Shown here: in pieces, positions 9,134 through 19,339 of the stretch
Layout of the letters: every line of letters starts with the position of its first letter
How positions within the stretch are numbered: the first letter of the stretch is position 1
Assembly: GCA_012799095.1 (NCBI GenBank)
Contig: JAAZLX010000091.1
Coordinates: 1 to 34,035, forward strand
DNA from: Tissierellia bacterium
GTDB lineage: Bacteria; Bacillota; Clostridia; Peptostreptococcales; Acidaminobacteraceae
DNA length: 34,035 bases
Direction of reading: 5' to 3'
Notes under the pieces: model-generated
Database searches by the model: none
Told to the model about the DNA's origin: nothing
The model's input: only the letters and a program-made list of their open reading frames with translations
Program-made: the position numbers and the translations under genes

Positions 9134-9878
9134 GGTGGTTGTATTCGGTGGCACGACCGAGGGGCGCAGATTATGTGAATTCTGCGCGGAGCATGCAGTG
9201 CCGATTCTATATTGTGTTGCGACTGAGGACGGCGCACGTGTGGTCAGCCATTTGCCCAACATAAGTGTACATATTGGCAGGCTTGGGGTAGGCGAAATGG
9301 CAGAACTGCTTTCACAGAATGCTCCCGCTCATGTCTATGACGCAACGCACCCCTATGCCGAGGAAGCCAGTCGAAATATTGAGGCGGCTTGTCATCAAAC
9401 GGGCATGCCTTTGCTTCGAGTCGTGAGAGAAAATGCTGATCCGCAGGGATGCATTGCTTTTGATAGCATGGATAATCTGTTGACGTGGCTCGAAAGCGAG
9501 CCGGGTTACATCTTTGTGACAACCGGCTCATCCCATGCGAGAGCTTTCGCATGTTTGCGTGATTTTCAAAACCGCGTGTGGCTACGCATATTACCGAGCA
9601 TAGAGAGCCTGAAAACTTGCCTTGAACTTGGATACCGTCCTGATAGGCTTATCTGCATGCAGGGACCGTTCTCGGAGGATTTGAACTATGCAATGTTCAA
9701 GGCCGTAAATGCCAACATCTTGGTAACAAAAAACTCAGGGAGCACGGGCGGTTTTTCAGAAAAGGTTCGGGCGGCCAGAAGCCTTGAGATGCGCACGGCG
9801 GTGCTGTCTAAACCAGCTGAATCAATGGGTATATCTTTAGAAGAGGCGTGTAAGCGGTTAATGGAGTTGACGATATGA
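9126..9878 (+). CDS. cbiJ: Cobalt-precorrin-6A reductase CbiJ
   Basis: VVVFGGTTEGRRL, DATHPYAEEASRNI, LVTKNSGSTGGFSEK. Confidence 0.93.
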   Translation: MIKVVVFGGTTEGRRLCEFCAEHAVPILYCVATEDGARVVSHLPNISVHIGRLGVGEMAELLSQNAPAHVYDATHPYAEEASRNIEAACHQTGMPLLRVVRENADPQGCIAFDSMDNLLTWLESEPGYIFVTTGSSHARAFACLRDFQNRVWLRILPSIESLKTCLELGYRPDRLICMQGPFSEDLNYAMFKAVNANILVTKNSGSTGGFSEKVRAARSLEMRTAVLSKPAESMGISLEEACKRLMELTI

Positions 9879-11065
9879 AGAAGGTTTCCATAGTCGGCGT
9901 TGGCTTGGGAGAAAGCACCATAACGGATCATGCGCGGCAGGCGATTGCACAAGCCGAGGTTCTGCTGGGCGCACCGAGAATGCTGGAGTTATTCAAAGAC
10001 TTAAACAAAGCATCTTACCCTCATTATCTCCCGGGGGACGTGGCAGCTTTCGTCGCAGACGAGGATGCACAGCAGTTTGCCGTGCTTGTGTCGGGCGATG
10101 TGGGGTTTTACAGTGCGGCGGCGGGACTGACCGAAGCGCTTGCCGCGCATGATGTTCAATTTGTACCGGGCATATCCACAGTCTCCGCTTTTTTTGCAAA
10201 GCTGAAGCTTCCATGGCAGGACGCTGCGTTTGTCAGCGCGCATGGCCGCGACATAAACATCGCAGATACGGTTCGGCGTAATCGCCTGACATTTTGCCTT
10301 ACCGGGAACAACACAAGCGAAATCGGAGCAGTGATGTGCAAGGCCGGTTTTGGTGATATAAAAGTTTGCATTGGTGAAAATCTTGGCATGGAAAACGAGC
10401 GCGTCCGTAAAGTGAATGCAGGAGCTTTGACGCAGGAGTGTCACCCTTCCCTGACGGTGTTGCTGTTTATGAATGGAGCCTATGATGACAGGTCGCCATG
10501 CGGTCTGCCGGACGAAAGCTTTGTTCGCCTTGCGGGAATTCCTATGACTAAGAGTGAAACACGGGCGCTTGTATTGTCTAAACTGAAACTGCGCCCGGAT
10601 TTCGTGTGCTGGGACATTGGGGCGGGAACCGGCTCAGTTACAGTGGAAATGGCGCTTTCGGCCTATCGCGGCCATGTATATGCCGTCGAGCGCCGCGTGG
10701 ACGGTATCCCTTTGATAGAGCAAAACTGTATAGCCTTTCATGTTGGCAATGTAACGGCGATTTGTGCGGAAGCCCCGGAAGCCCTCGGCCCTCTGCCTGT
10801 GCCTGACGCGGTATTCATCGGTGGAAGCGGAGGTGAACTCGGCAGGGTCATATCCGCTGTTTTGGATAAAAACCGGGGGGCGCGAATTGTTGTTACGGCT
10901 GTGACGCTTGAAACCGTGTCGGCTGCTTTGACCATGTTTGAAGATGCCGGACTAGAGCCGGAAATTGTTCAGGTAAATATCGCACGTGGTAAACATGCGG
11001 GTAAATCGCATCTGATGGAAGCGCAAAACCCCATCACAATTTTGAGTGCAGGAGGGAAAGCTTGA
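9875..11065 (+). CDS. cbiET: Fused cobalt-precorrin-7 C5/C15-methyltransferase CbiET
   Basis: N-terminal CbiE (VSIVGVGLGESTITDHARQAI) and C-terminal CbiT (DFVCWDIGAGTGSVTVEMA). Confidence 0.93.
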   Translation: MKKVSIVGVGLGESTITDHARQAIAQAEVLLGAPRMLELFKDLNKASYPHYLPGDVAAFVADEDAQQFAVLVSGDVGFYSAAAGLTEALAAHDVQFVPGISTVSAFFAKLKLPWQDAAFVSAHGRDINIADTVRRNRLTFCLTGNNTSEIGAVMCKAGFGDIKVCIGENLGMENERVRKVNAGALTQECHPSLTVLLFMNGAYDDRSPCGLPDESFVRLAGIPMTKSETRALVLSKLKLRPDFVCWDIGAGTGSVTVEMALSAYRGHVYAVERRVDGIPLIEQNCIAFHVGNVTAICAEAPEALGPLPVPDAVFIGGSGGELGRVISAVLDKNRGARIVVTAVTLETVSAALTMFEDAGLEPEIVQVNIARGKHAGKSHLMEAQNPITILSAGGKA

Positions 11066-12387
11066 AAAGATTTCTAATAGCGGGAACGAATAGCGGGTGC
11101 GGGAAAACCACTGTGGTCTGCGCCGTACTATCTGCGTTGAAAGCGCGTGGTATCACGCCGACAGCATTTAAATGCGGCCCGGATTACATAGACCCCATGT
11201 TCCATCGAGCGGTTTCAGACATCCGGGCATATAATCTTGACCCGTTCTTTTTCGATGCCTATGGTCTTCGCGCCCATTTAGCGTCTCACGCCGGAGAAAT
11301 ATCGGTAATAGAGGGCGCGATGGGCTACTACGACGGCATTGTGGCGAGTGACGAAGCGTCGGCCTATACCGTCGCACGGGAGACGAACACGCCGGTCATA
11401 CTGATCGTCAGCGCTAAAGCCGCTGGCAATTCGCTTTGTGCCGTGATAGAGGGTTTTTTACGGCATCGGAAAGACAGTCATATAGCCGGGGTCATCTTCA
11501 ACGACGCAGGCGCGTCCCGTTATTACGACTTGCAGATCATTGCGGAAAAAGCGGGGCTTCGCGCCTATGGATATATGCCGCGTAAGGACGAATGGTCAAT
11601 GCCAAGCCGCCATCTCGGTCTGCTGAAAACAGATGAGATAGCGGGACTCTCGGCTACCCTATCAGCGCTTGGAACCCAAGCGGAGCAGTCTTTAGATATA
11701 GACGGCTTGATAGCTTTGTCAAAGACCGCTCCTAAATTACCTGTTACTAGCAAAACCGAACGCATCCATACAAAGCAAATTCGTCTTGCCGTAGCGCGAG
11801 ACGAAGCGTTTTGCTTTTTGTACGAGGAAAACCTGGAACTATTACGGGAGCTGGGCTGCGAGCTTGTTTTTTTCAGCCCATTGCACGATAATGCCATCCC
11901 CGCCAATATCAATGGATTATATCTCTGCGGCGGTTACCCTGAACTTTATAAACAAGTATTGTCAAAAAATACATCCATGCGTGAGAGTATCCGGGCAATG
12001 TTGGAGAGCGGCCTGCCGACAATAGCAGAGGGCGGCGGGTTTATGTACCTCCACGATCATTTAGACGGAGTGAATATGTGTGGTGTAATCCACGGTGCGG
12101 CATTTGAAACGCCAAGGTTGCAGCGTTTTGGATATATCGAGCTGACCGCCGAGCGGGATAATATGCTCTGCAAAGCGGGCGGTTCAATACGCTCCCAGGA
12201 GTTCCATTATTGGGACAGCGACGCGCCGGGTGAAGCGTTTACCGCGCGAAAGGCGGGGCGTGATGTCTTATACTCTTGCATCCATGCCACGGACACGCTG
12301 CATGCCGGATTTCCACATCTATACTTCCCTGCGAATCCCAACGTCGCGGAACGCTTTGTAGAGAGGATGGCTCGATATGAAGGGTAA
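11062..12387 (+). CDS. cbiA: Cobyrinate a,c-diamide synthase CbiA with atypical glutaminase site (AEGGG instead of AECGG)
   Basis: NSGCGKTTVVCAVLSAL, KCGPDYIDPMFHRA, IEGAMGYYDG; C-terminal LYLCGGYPELY...TIAEGGGFMYLHDHL. TTG start. Confidence 0.92.
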   Translation: MKRFLIAGTNSGCGKTTVVCAVLSALKARGITPTAFKCGPDYIDPMFHRAVSDIRAYNLDPFFFDAYGLRAHLASHAGEISVIEGAMGYYDGIVASDEASAYTVARETNTPVILIVSAKAAGNSLCAVIEGFLRHRKDSHIAGVIFNDAGASRYYDLQIIAEKAGLRAYGYMPRKDEWSMPSRHLGLLKTDEIAGLSATLSALGTQAEQSLDIDGLIALSKTAPKLPVTSKTERIHTKQIRLAVARDEAFCFLYEENLELLRELGCELVFFSPLHDNAIPANINGLYLCGGYPELYKQVLSKNTSMRESIRAMLESGLPTIAEGGGFMYLHDHLDGVNMCGVIHGAAFETPRLQRFGYIELTAERDNMLCKAGGSIRSQEFHYWDSDAPGEAFTARKAGRDVLYSCIHATDTLHAGFPHLYFPANPNVAERFVERMARYEG

Positions 12388-13090
12388 ATTATTCGGTATT
12401 GGTGTAGGACCCGGCGACCCGGACTTGCTGACGCTCAAGGCAATCCGCGCGATACAGAGTTGTGATGTGATTGCTATTCCTAACTCCGGGGCGGGTGATC
12501 GGACCGCTTTTCGCATTGCCGAATCTTATCTAAATGGAAAAGAGATACTCGAATGTCGTTTTGCAATGGAGAAGGATATGGCAAAGCGGCGTGAAGCTCG
12601 GCAAACAGCGGCAAACCAAATCATGGAGCGCCTTGAAGCAGGCAAAAGCGTAGGTTTTGCTACATTGGGCGATCCGACCACTTATTCCACTTATATGTAT
12701 GTGCATCGGATTATCGCCTGTAAAGGATTTGAGACAGAGATCATACCGGGTATTGCGTCATATTCTGCGGCAGCAGCTGCGTTGGGCATTGCGCTTTGCG
12801 AGGGGGACGAGGTGCTCACGATCATTCCCGCGAGACATAGCGAAAGCATTGATGAACTACTGGACTATCCGGGCAATAAGATTATCATGAAATCCCGGGA
12901 TAACCTAAAGTATGTCCTTGTCAAGTTAAAGGAGCGTGGATATGGAGCCCAAACGCATATTGTGTCCCGCGTTACCATGGATGGAGAACAGATTTATGCA
13001 GACATTGAGGAGTTTGAAAAAGCGTATGACTCAGGCTATTTTACGATAGCAATTGTGAAAGAGGAGGTAAAAGCGGATGCACCTAAGTGA
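12377..13090 (+). CDS. cbiL: Cobalt-factor II C20-methyltransferase CbiL
   Basis: LFGIGVGPGDPDLLTLKAIRAI, FATLGDPTTYSTYMY, IPGIASYSAAAAALG. Confidence 0.94.
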   Translation: MKGKLFGIGVGPGDPDLLTLKAIRAIQSCDVIAIPNSGAGDRTAFRIAESYLNGKEILECRFAMEKDMAKRREARQTAANQIMERLEAGKSVGFATLGDPTTYSTYMYVHRIIACKGFETEIIPGIASYSAAAAALGIALCEGDEVLTIIPARHSESIDELLDYPGNKIIMKSRDNLKYVLVKLKERGYGAQTHIVSRVTMDGEQIYADIEEFEKAYDSGYFTIAIVKEEVKADAPK

Positions 13091-14129
13091 AGTATTATCC
13101 TGTATTAAACCTGTTGACATGTCAGCCGCAGATGCTTGCATCGCCAAATTCGATGAGGTGGCGAAACCATTGGGCAGCCTTGGCAAGCTGGAGAAACTGC
13201 TCGCACGCATCGCGGCGGTCTCGAGAACGACCGACATCGACATTGGCCGCAAGGCTGTCGCTGTTTTTTGCGCCGACAATGGCGTGGTACGGCGCGGTGT
13301 CGCACAGGGAGGGCAAGAGATTACAACCGCTGTAGCAGGAATGTTGGGTATCGGAAAGGCCAGCGTATGCGTGATGGCCAAATCCTGCGGTGCGGAGGTG
13401 TTCAATATAGACATTGGTATGGCTGATACCGTGAACGGCTTGCGCGACTGCAAACTGATGCATGGCACCGATGATATGACCGAAGGCCCTGCCATGAACC
13501 GGGAGACCGCCGAAAAAGCTGTAATAATCGGCATTGAAATGGTAAAGGAACTGATGGACAAGGGCTATGGCCTGATTGCCACAGGCGAGGCCGGTACCGG
13601 AAATACCACAACTTCCAGTGCAGTCTGCGCTGTGTTGCTAGGCCGTTCGGTGCGAGAAGTAACAGGGCGTGGGGCGGGCCTCAGTTACGAGGGACTTAAC
13701 CGGAAACTTGCGGCCATTGAACAGGCGATATCCGTCAATCAACCCAATCCCTCCGACCCGATGGAAGTGCTGTATAAGCTGGGAGGTTTGGATATCGCTG
13801 CCATGACCGGTGTATTCCTTGGCGGTGCGTTATACAAAATTCCGATAGTGATGGACGGCTTTATTTCCGGGGCGGCAGCCCTTATCGCAGTGCGCCTTTG
13901 CCCTGATGTAAAGGGCTATATTCTACCCTCGCACGGCAGTGATGAACCGGGCGCGCGCTTCGTGTTGGATGAGCTTGGCTTTTTCCCCATTATCCAGGCG
14001 GGTATGCGGTTAGGGGAAGGCACGGGAGCAGTCGCATTGTTTCCACTGTTGGATATGGCCTTATCCGTTTATCGCGATGCGGCGACCTTTGCGGATATTC
14101 AGGTCGAGCAATACAAGCGAATGACATGA
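13077..14129 (+). CDS. cobT: Nicotinate-nucleotide--dimethylbenzimidazole phosphoribosyltransferase CobT
   Basis: KPLGSLGKLE, FCADNGVVRRGVAQ, GEAGTGNTTTSSAV, GMRLGEGTGAVALFPLLDMAL. Confidence 0.95.
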   Translation: MHLSEVLSCIKPVDMSAADACIAKFDEVAKPLGSLGKLEKLLARIAAVSRTTDIDIGRKAVAVFCADNGVVRRGVAQGGQEITTAVAGMLGIGKASVCVMAKSCGAEVFNIDIGMADTVNGLRDCKLMHGTDDMTEGPAMNRETAEKAVIIGIEMVKELMDKGYGLIATGEAGTGNTTTSSAVCAVLLGRSVREVTGRGAGLSYEGLNRKLAAIEQAISVNQPNPSDPMEVLYKLGGLDIAAMTGVFLGGALYKIPIVMDGFISGAAALIAVRLCPDVKGYILPSHGSDEPGARFVLDELGFFPIIQAGMRLGEGTGAVALFPLLDMALSVYRDAATFADIQVEQYKRMT

Positions 14130-14653
14130 TAATACTTGTTTTAGGCCCAAACGGGAGTGGCAAAAGCATGTATGCGGAAAAAATAGCCGCCGGATTCTCT
14201 ACGCCCTCGCTTTACTATATCGCTACAATGATCCCCTTTGGTGATGAAGGGAAAGCACGAGTGGATAAGCACAAGAAGCAGCGTATGGTCTATGACTTTG
14301 TAACGGTTGAGCGGCCTTTCGGTGTATCAGAGATACCGATACCTTCCGACTCCGTTGTTTTACTGGAGGATGTATCCAATATGTTGGGCAACGTTCTGTT
14401 TAGCGGCGAGCAGGATGGAAATGAGGATAGTGTGTTTGACGATATCAGGGCTTTGTGCGCTAAGTGCCGCGCTTGTGTATTTGTGTCCATAGATGGCTTG
14501 ACCGTTCAACTGGAATACAACGAGGAAACACGCGGCTATATCGACGCACTGAGTCGGTTGAACCGCAGGCTTTCTGATTTCGCGGATGTTGTTATACAAA
14601 TGCAAAACGGAAATCCGGTTTTTTTGAAGGGAGAGTTTCATGCAATGGATTAG
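14126..14653 (+). CDS. cobU: Adenosylcobinamide kinase/guanylyltransferase CobU
   Basis: P-loop ILVLGPNGSGKSMYAEKIA, YYIATM...RVDKHKKQR, LLEDVSNMLGN; placed between cobT and cobS. Confidence 0.88.
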   Translation: MIILVLGPNGSGKSMYAEKIAAGFSTPSLYYIATMIPFGDEGKARVDKHKKQRMVYDFVTVERPFGVSEIPIPSDSVVLLEDVSNMLGNVLFSGEQDGNEDSVFDDIRALCAKCRACVFVSIDGLTVQLEYNEETRGYIDALSRLNRRLSDFADVVIQMQNGNPVFLKGEFHAMD

Positions 14654-15401
14654 AGCGGTGGTTCTTATGTTTTCCACCTATACGCGCATAAAAGTGCCGC
14701 AGATAAAGTGGGATGACAAGGCCATGCGGCTCGCCATCGCCTTTTTACCTTTTGTCGGCATTGTTTTAGGCTGTTTAATGTGGGGCTGGTATTGGGTTTG
14801 TACGGTGTTTGAATTCAACGCAGTGCTATTTGCCGCCGTCGCACTGGCTCTGCCGATTTTTGTCACAGGTGGTATCCATATGGATGGTTACTGCGATACC
14901 TCGGATGCACTTGCATCGTGGCAGACTTCGGAACGCCGTTTGGAAATCATGAAGGACCCTAATGTCGGAGCATTTGCGCTGATTCGTGTGTGTGTATACC
15001 TCCTGCTCAGCTTCGCCTTGCTCCATGAGCTTTTTTTGCGCGGGGAGATCCTTGGACTTTGCTTTATCTATACGCTGTCGCGTTGCTTCGCTGTATGGAG
15101 CGCTATTACGTTGCCGAACGCTCGAAAGGGCGGTATGTTGGCTGCGTTCACCGACAACGCCGACCGCCGCGCGGCGGGTATTGTACTAGCCTTATTGTTC
15201 GCCGTGTCGGTAGCGGGGTTGCTATGGGTAGCACCTCCAAACGGTATAATGGCGCTCATTTTGTGCCTGCCTGTCACGCTTTGGTATAGGGGCATGGCAA
15301 GGAAGCATTTTGGTGGAGTGACGGGCGATACGACAGGCTTTTATTTGCAAACAATAGAATTGTTCATGCTTGTCGGGTTGTTGGCCGGGGGCATCTTATG
15401 A
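14640..15401 (+). CDS. cobS: Adenosylcobinamide-GDP ribazoletransferase CobS
   Basis: FSTYTRIKVP, GGIHMDGYCDTSDALASWQTSERRLEIMKDPNVGAFALI. Confidence 0.95.
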   Translation: MQWIRAVVLMFSTYTRIKVPQIKWDDKAMRLAIAFLPFVGIVLGCLMWGWYWVCTVFEFNAVLFAAVALALPIFVTGGIHMDGYCDTSDALASWQTSERRLEIMKDPNVGAFALIRVCVYLLLSFALLHELFLRGEILGLCFIYTLSRCFAVWSAITLPNARKGGMLAAFTDNADRRAAGIVLALLFAVSVAGLLWVAPPNGIMALILCLPVTLWYRGMARKHFGGVTGDTTGFYLQTIELFMLVGLLAGGIL

Positions 15402-15976
15402 GTATGAAGAAATTTATGTTAATAAGGCACGGAAAAACACGGGGCAACTTGGAACGCCGCTATATAGGGGACTTAGAGGAACAACTTTGCGAAGAGGGAA
15501 TACATGATTTGTATTCTTTGGCATCGTCAGGTGATTTACCACATATTGACGCTCTAATAAGTAGTCCTGCTGTGCGATGCCGTCAAACGGCCGAGATTCT
15601 GTTTCCCAACATTTTCTATAGGATATGTCCTATTTACGAGATTGACTTTGGCGTTTTCAAGGGAAAAAATGCAAATGATTTGCTGGGTAACAAAGAATAC
15701 GAAGCATGGCTGGAAACAAATTGCACGGGTGATATACCGGGTGGCGACAGCGTTCATGAGTTCAAGAATCGGTGCTGTGATACATTTCAGAGCATTTTGG
15801 AGGCAAGCCAAGAAGGAACGACAGCTCTCGTAATTCACGGGGGAAATATTATGGCGATACTCGAACGGTATGCGTTGCCGAAACGGAACTTCTACGATTA
15901 TCACGTACCTAATTGCGGATTTTTTCTTTGCCGCTATGAATACGGTAATCTAAAGATTGAGAGGAATGGCTCATGA
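15398..15976 (+). CDS. cobC: Histidine phosphatase family protein, likely alpha-ribazole phosphatase (CobC)
   Basis: FMLIRHGKTRGNLERRYIGDLEEQLCEEG; operon position. Confidence 0.85.
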   Translation: MSMKKFMLIRHGKTRGNLERRYIGDLEEQLCEEGIHDLYSLASSGDLPHIDALISSPAVRCRQTAEILFPNIFYRICPIYEIDFGVFKGKNANDLLGNKEYEAWLETNCTGDIPGGDSVHEFKNRCCDTFQSILEASQEGTTALVIHGGNIMAILERYALPKRNFYDYHVPNCGFFLCRYEYGNLKIERNGS

Positions 15977-16941
15977 CAGTGATGATTTGGTCAATGGGCG
16001 CATTGCTCACAGGCTTTGTATTAGATGCAGCATTCGGTGATCCTTATAATTTCCCTCACATCGTTCGTTGGATGGGAACCCTGATCAACACGCTGGACAA
16101 GCGGTTACGCCATACAATTTCAGGTGGCATTTTACTGGTTTGCTTCACGATTATTCTTTGCGCGGGCATTCCGTTTGCCGTATTGTTTCTGTGCTATCGG
16201 TTTGTTCCGCCGATAGGTTATGTTATTGAGAGTTTTTTGTGCTGGCAGTTTTTGGCGGCCAAGTCGCTCAAGATCGAGAGTATGAAAGTTTACCATAGCT
16301 TGATGAAAAACGACACCGAGGGTGCTAGAAAAGATGTGTCCATGATTGTCGGGCGGGATACTTCGGTGCTGGACAAAGACGGCATCGTCCGTGCGGCAGT
16401 GGAAACCATAGCGGAAAACACCTCGGACGGTGTGGCGGCTCCCCTCTTTTATATCATGCTGGGCGGTGCTCCGCTGGGGTGTTTGTATAAGGCTGTCAAC
16501 ACAATGGATTCGATGGTCGGGTACAAGAATGATAAGTATCTCCTTTTTGGACGCGCTGCTGCGAAAATAGACGATGCTCTAAACTATATACCATCCCGCC
16601 TTTGTGCGCAGTTGATGATTGCCGCTGCATTCCTGATGCAATACGACGGTAAAAACGCCTTCCGCATTTGGCGGAGAGATAGACGTAAGCACGCCAGCCC
16701 CAATTCTGCGCAAACAGAGGCGGCGTGCGCGGGTGCGCTGGGTGTTCGCTTGGCGGGGCCGATCTCATATTTCGGACAAATACGCGAGAAGCCCTATATC
16801 GGGGATGATACTCGGTCAATTTTAGCTGACGATATCATATGCGCCAACCGGCTGATGTACATGTCATCCGTTCTGACGTTGGTTCTGGCTTTGTTATTTC
16901 GATTAATGGCGATGGGAGTGATACTATTTGCAAGCTTATGA
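15973..16941 (+). CDS. cbiB: Adenosylcobinamide-phosphate synthase CbiB
   Basis: DAAFGDPYNFPHIVRWMG, ETIAENTSDGVAAPLFYIMLGGAPLG, KAVNTMDSMVGYK. Confidence 0.95.
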   Translation: MTVMIWSMGALLTGFVLDAAFGDPYNFPHIVRWMGTLINTLDKRLRHTISGGILLVCFTIILCAGIPFAVLFLCYRFVPPIGYVIESFLCWQFLAAKSLKIESMKVYHSLMKNDTEGARKDVSMIVGRDTSVLDKDGIVRAAVETIAENTSDGVAAPLFYIMLGGAPLGCLYKAVNTMDSMVGYKNDKYLLFGRAAAKIDDALNYIPSRLCAQLMIAAAFLMQYDGKNAFRIWRRDRRKHASPNSAQTEAACAGALGVRLAGPISYFGQIREKPYIGDDTRSILADDIICANRLMYMSSVLTLVLALLFRLMAMGVILFASL

Positions 16942-17965
16942 TCATGGCGGCGATATATATGGAAACCCCGGCGTAACGCTGGATTTTTCGGTGAACACAA
17001 ACCCGCTGGGTTTGCCGGAGGAGGTTCGCTGTGCCCTCCAATCCCGCGTAGAGGAGTTTGCACGTTATCCTGACCCGCATTGCCGCGAGTTAAGGGGTGC
17101 CATCGCCGCTTTCGAGAGTGTGCCGGCAGATTGGATTCTCTGCGGCAACGGCGCGGCGGATTTAATTTATCGTCTGTGTTACGCGATGAAACCCCAAAAG
17201 GCGCTCGTCTGCGCCCCAACATTCTCGGAGTACGAGCGGGCGCTTCAGCAAGTGGGTTGTCAGGTAGAGTATCATATTTTGGCTGAAGCAAACCAGTTTG
17301 CACTGACCGAGAAAATCTTAATGCAGCTTACCCCTGGCATTGATATGATCTTTCTTTGTCACCCAAACAACCCCACAGGCAGCTTAATTCCATTGGATTT
17401 GATGGAGCGAATCCTAAACCGGGCGCAGGAAAATAAAACGCTGACCGTTATTGACGAATGTTTTTTGGACTTTACGGATGGTGAATCCGCAAAACGGAAT
17501 CTTCGCGATATGCCGGGACTGGTTGTGCTGAAAGCCTTCACCAAAATGTACTCCATGGCAGGGCTGCGGCTAGGGTACCTTCTTTGCTCCGATGCGAATG
17601 TGATAAACAAGACCAACGCCGCCGCCCAATGCTGGAGTGTTTCTGTCCCTGCGCAGATCGCCGGTGTCGCGGCACTGTCACTTTCAGATTGGCAAGATCG
17701 TACACGACGCCATATCACGGAAGAAAGGCGCTTGTTATCTGAAAAACTAAGCAGCTTGGGAATAACGGTATTCCCAAGCGACGCAAATTTTCTTCTCTTA
17801 CGGTATGCCAAGCCGCTGTATGAGTCGCTTCTGCAAAAAGGGATTCTGATCCGGAAATGTGAGAACTTCAAGGGGTTAGACAAATTTTATTACCGCATCG
17901 GCGTGAAGACTCGGCTTGATAATATCCGTTTGGTCGAGGCAGTAAAGGAGATTATAAATGGCTAA
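16928..17965 (+). CDS. cobD: Threonine-phosphate decarboxylase CobD (HisC-like aminotransferase fold)
   Basis: [62 protein letters not shown] start. Confidence 0.92.
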   Translation: MQAYDHGGDIYGNPGVTLDFSVNTNPLGLPEEVRCALQSRVEEFARYPDPHCRELRGAIAAFESVPADWILCGNGAADLIYRLCYAMKPQKALVCAPTFSEYERALQQVGCQVEYHILAEANQFALTEKILMQLTPGIDMIFLCHPNNPTGSLIPLDLMERILNRAQENKTLTVIDECFLDFTDGESAKRNLRDMPGLVVLKAFTKMYSMAGLRLGYLLCSDANVINKTNAAAQCWSVSVPAQIAGVAALSLSDWQDRTRRHITEERRLLSEKLSSLGITVFPSDANFLLLRYAKPLYESLLQKGILIRKCENFKGLDKFYYRIGVKTRLDNIRLVEAVKEIING

Positions 17966-18815
17966 AACAATTATGATTCAAGGCACCATGTCCTCCGCTG
18001 GAAAGAGTCTGCTCACGACAGGGTTATGCCGCGTGTTTAAACAGGATGGCTACAGTGTTGCACCATTTAAATCGCAGAATATGTCACGCAACTTTTTTGT
18101 CACGGACGAAGGGTTTGAGATGAGCAATGCTCAAGTCGTCCAAGCGGAGGCGGCAGGTATCGCTCCAACTGTGCAGATGAATCCTGTTTTGCTAAAGCCT
18201 GTGACCGATATGGGTTCGGAGGTCATTGTGAACGGCGAATCCCGCGGTCATATGCGCGCCGCAGAATATTTTCAGTATAAAAAAACACTGATTCCATATG
18301 TTATGGCGGCTTTTGAATCCCTATCATCCAGGCATGACATCATCGTAATCGAGGGTGCAGGAAGTCCGGCAGAGATTAACTTAAAAGGGGACGACTTCGT
18401 CAATATGGGACTTGCAAAGATGGTTGATGCGCCGGTGTTGTTGGTCGGTGATATCGACTGTGGAGGGGTATTCGCCCAGCTCGTCGGAACACTTATACTG
18501 CTAGATGATGATGAACGTGATCGAGTTCGCGGAACCATTGTAAACAAGTTTCGTGGCGATATAGAAATCTTCCGCCCCGGCATTGCCATGTTGGAGGAGC
18601 GAAGCGGCAAGCCTGTCGTGGGGGTGTTGCCATATCTGTCGGTTAACATTGACGAGGAGGATAGCCTAATTCGCGGCACCATGAAAAAACCCGTAAACAA
18701 CGGAGAGATGGACAGTGTGTCCTATCGGGAAGCGCAATATGATATCTTAGCTGCTGCTATAAGAACGCATTTGAATCTTCCGTTCATTTACAATGTATTG
18801 GAGGGTAAGGTATGA
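17958..18815 (+). CDS. cbiP: Short CbiP (cobyric acid synthase) lacking the glutaminase domain
   Basis: [63 protein letters not shown] match the synthetase half; ends DEEDSL...[26 protein letters not shown], resembling the normal extreme C-terminus. 285 aa against roughly 500 expected. Confidence 0.92.
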   Translation: MAKTIMIQGTMSSAGKSLLTTGLCRVFKQDGYSVAPFKSQNMSRNFFVTDEGFEMSNAQVVQAEAAGIAPTVQMNPVLLKPVTDMGSEVIVNGESRGHMRAAEYFQYKKTLIPYVMAAFESLSSRHDIIVIEGAGSPAEINLKGDDFVNMGLAKMVDAPVLLVGDIDCGGVFAQLVGTLILLDDDERDRVRGTIVNKFRGDIEIFRPGIAMLEERSGKPVVGVLPYLSVNIDEEDSLIRGTMKKPVNNGEMDSVSYREAQYDILAAAIRTHLNLPFIYNVLEGKV

Positions 18816-19339
18816 AGCAGGGATTGATTCACCTTTACACCGGAGAAGGTAAAGGAAAAACGACGGCGGCGCTCGGATTGCTTCTTCGTGCGCACGGGCG
18901 GGGTATGCGCGTCGTTCTTGTCCAGTTTCTCAAAGGTCGCGAAACCGGGGAAATAAACTCGTTGAACCACTTGCCTGGTGTTACCGTCATGCGTAATACG
19001 AGAGATTTTGGATTTTATAAATATGAAAATAAGCAAGAAAGAGCGGAAATAAACCAACAAAACAATAAAAACCTGATAGAAGCGTCCCGCTTGGCTAATG
19101 AGGGGCTTTGTGATTTGCTGGTTCTGGATGAAATCTGCTCAGCATATAACTGCGGCGCGCTGGATGTCGAATTTGCCGATACACTGATTATAAACAAGCC
19201 ATCCGGCTTGGAACTGGTATTGACCGGCAGGAACGCTCCTAATAGCTTTATAGAGTCTGCGGATTACATCACTGAATTTGTTAAGCGCAAGCATCCGTAT
19301 GATAGGGGCATTGCCGCACGGGAAGGAGTCGAATTCTAA
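18812..19339 (+). CDS. cobO: Cob(I)yrinic acid a,c-diamide adenosyltransferase (CobA/CobO family)
   Basis: [62 protein letters not shown]. Confidence 0.95.
   Translation: MKQGLIHLYTGEGKGKTTAALGLLLRAHGRGMRVVLVQFLKGRETGEINSLNHLPGVTVMRNTRDFGFYKYENKQERAEINQQNNKNLIEASRLANEGLCDLLVLDEICSAYNCGALDVEFADTLIINKPSGLELVLTGRNAPNSFIESADYITEFVKRKHPYDRGIAAREGVEF

Noticed and set aside
10001-10444. 147-aa antisense ORF in cbiET, and similar antisense ORFs (4011-4430, 13031-13561, 17359-17883, 18272-18700, 19281-19871)
   Set aside because: All lie opposite well-supported B12 genes, have Ser/Arg-rich shadow-ORF composition and show no recognisable motif.
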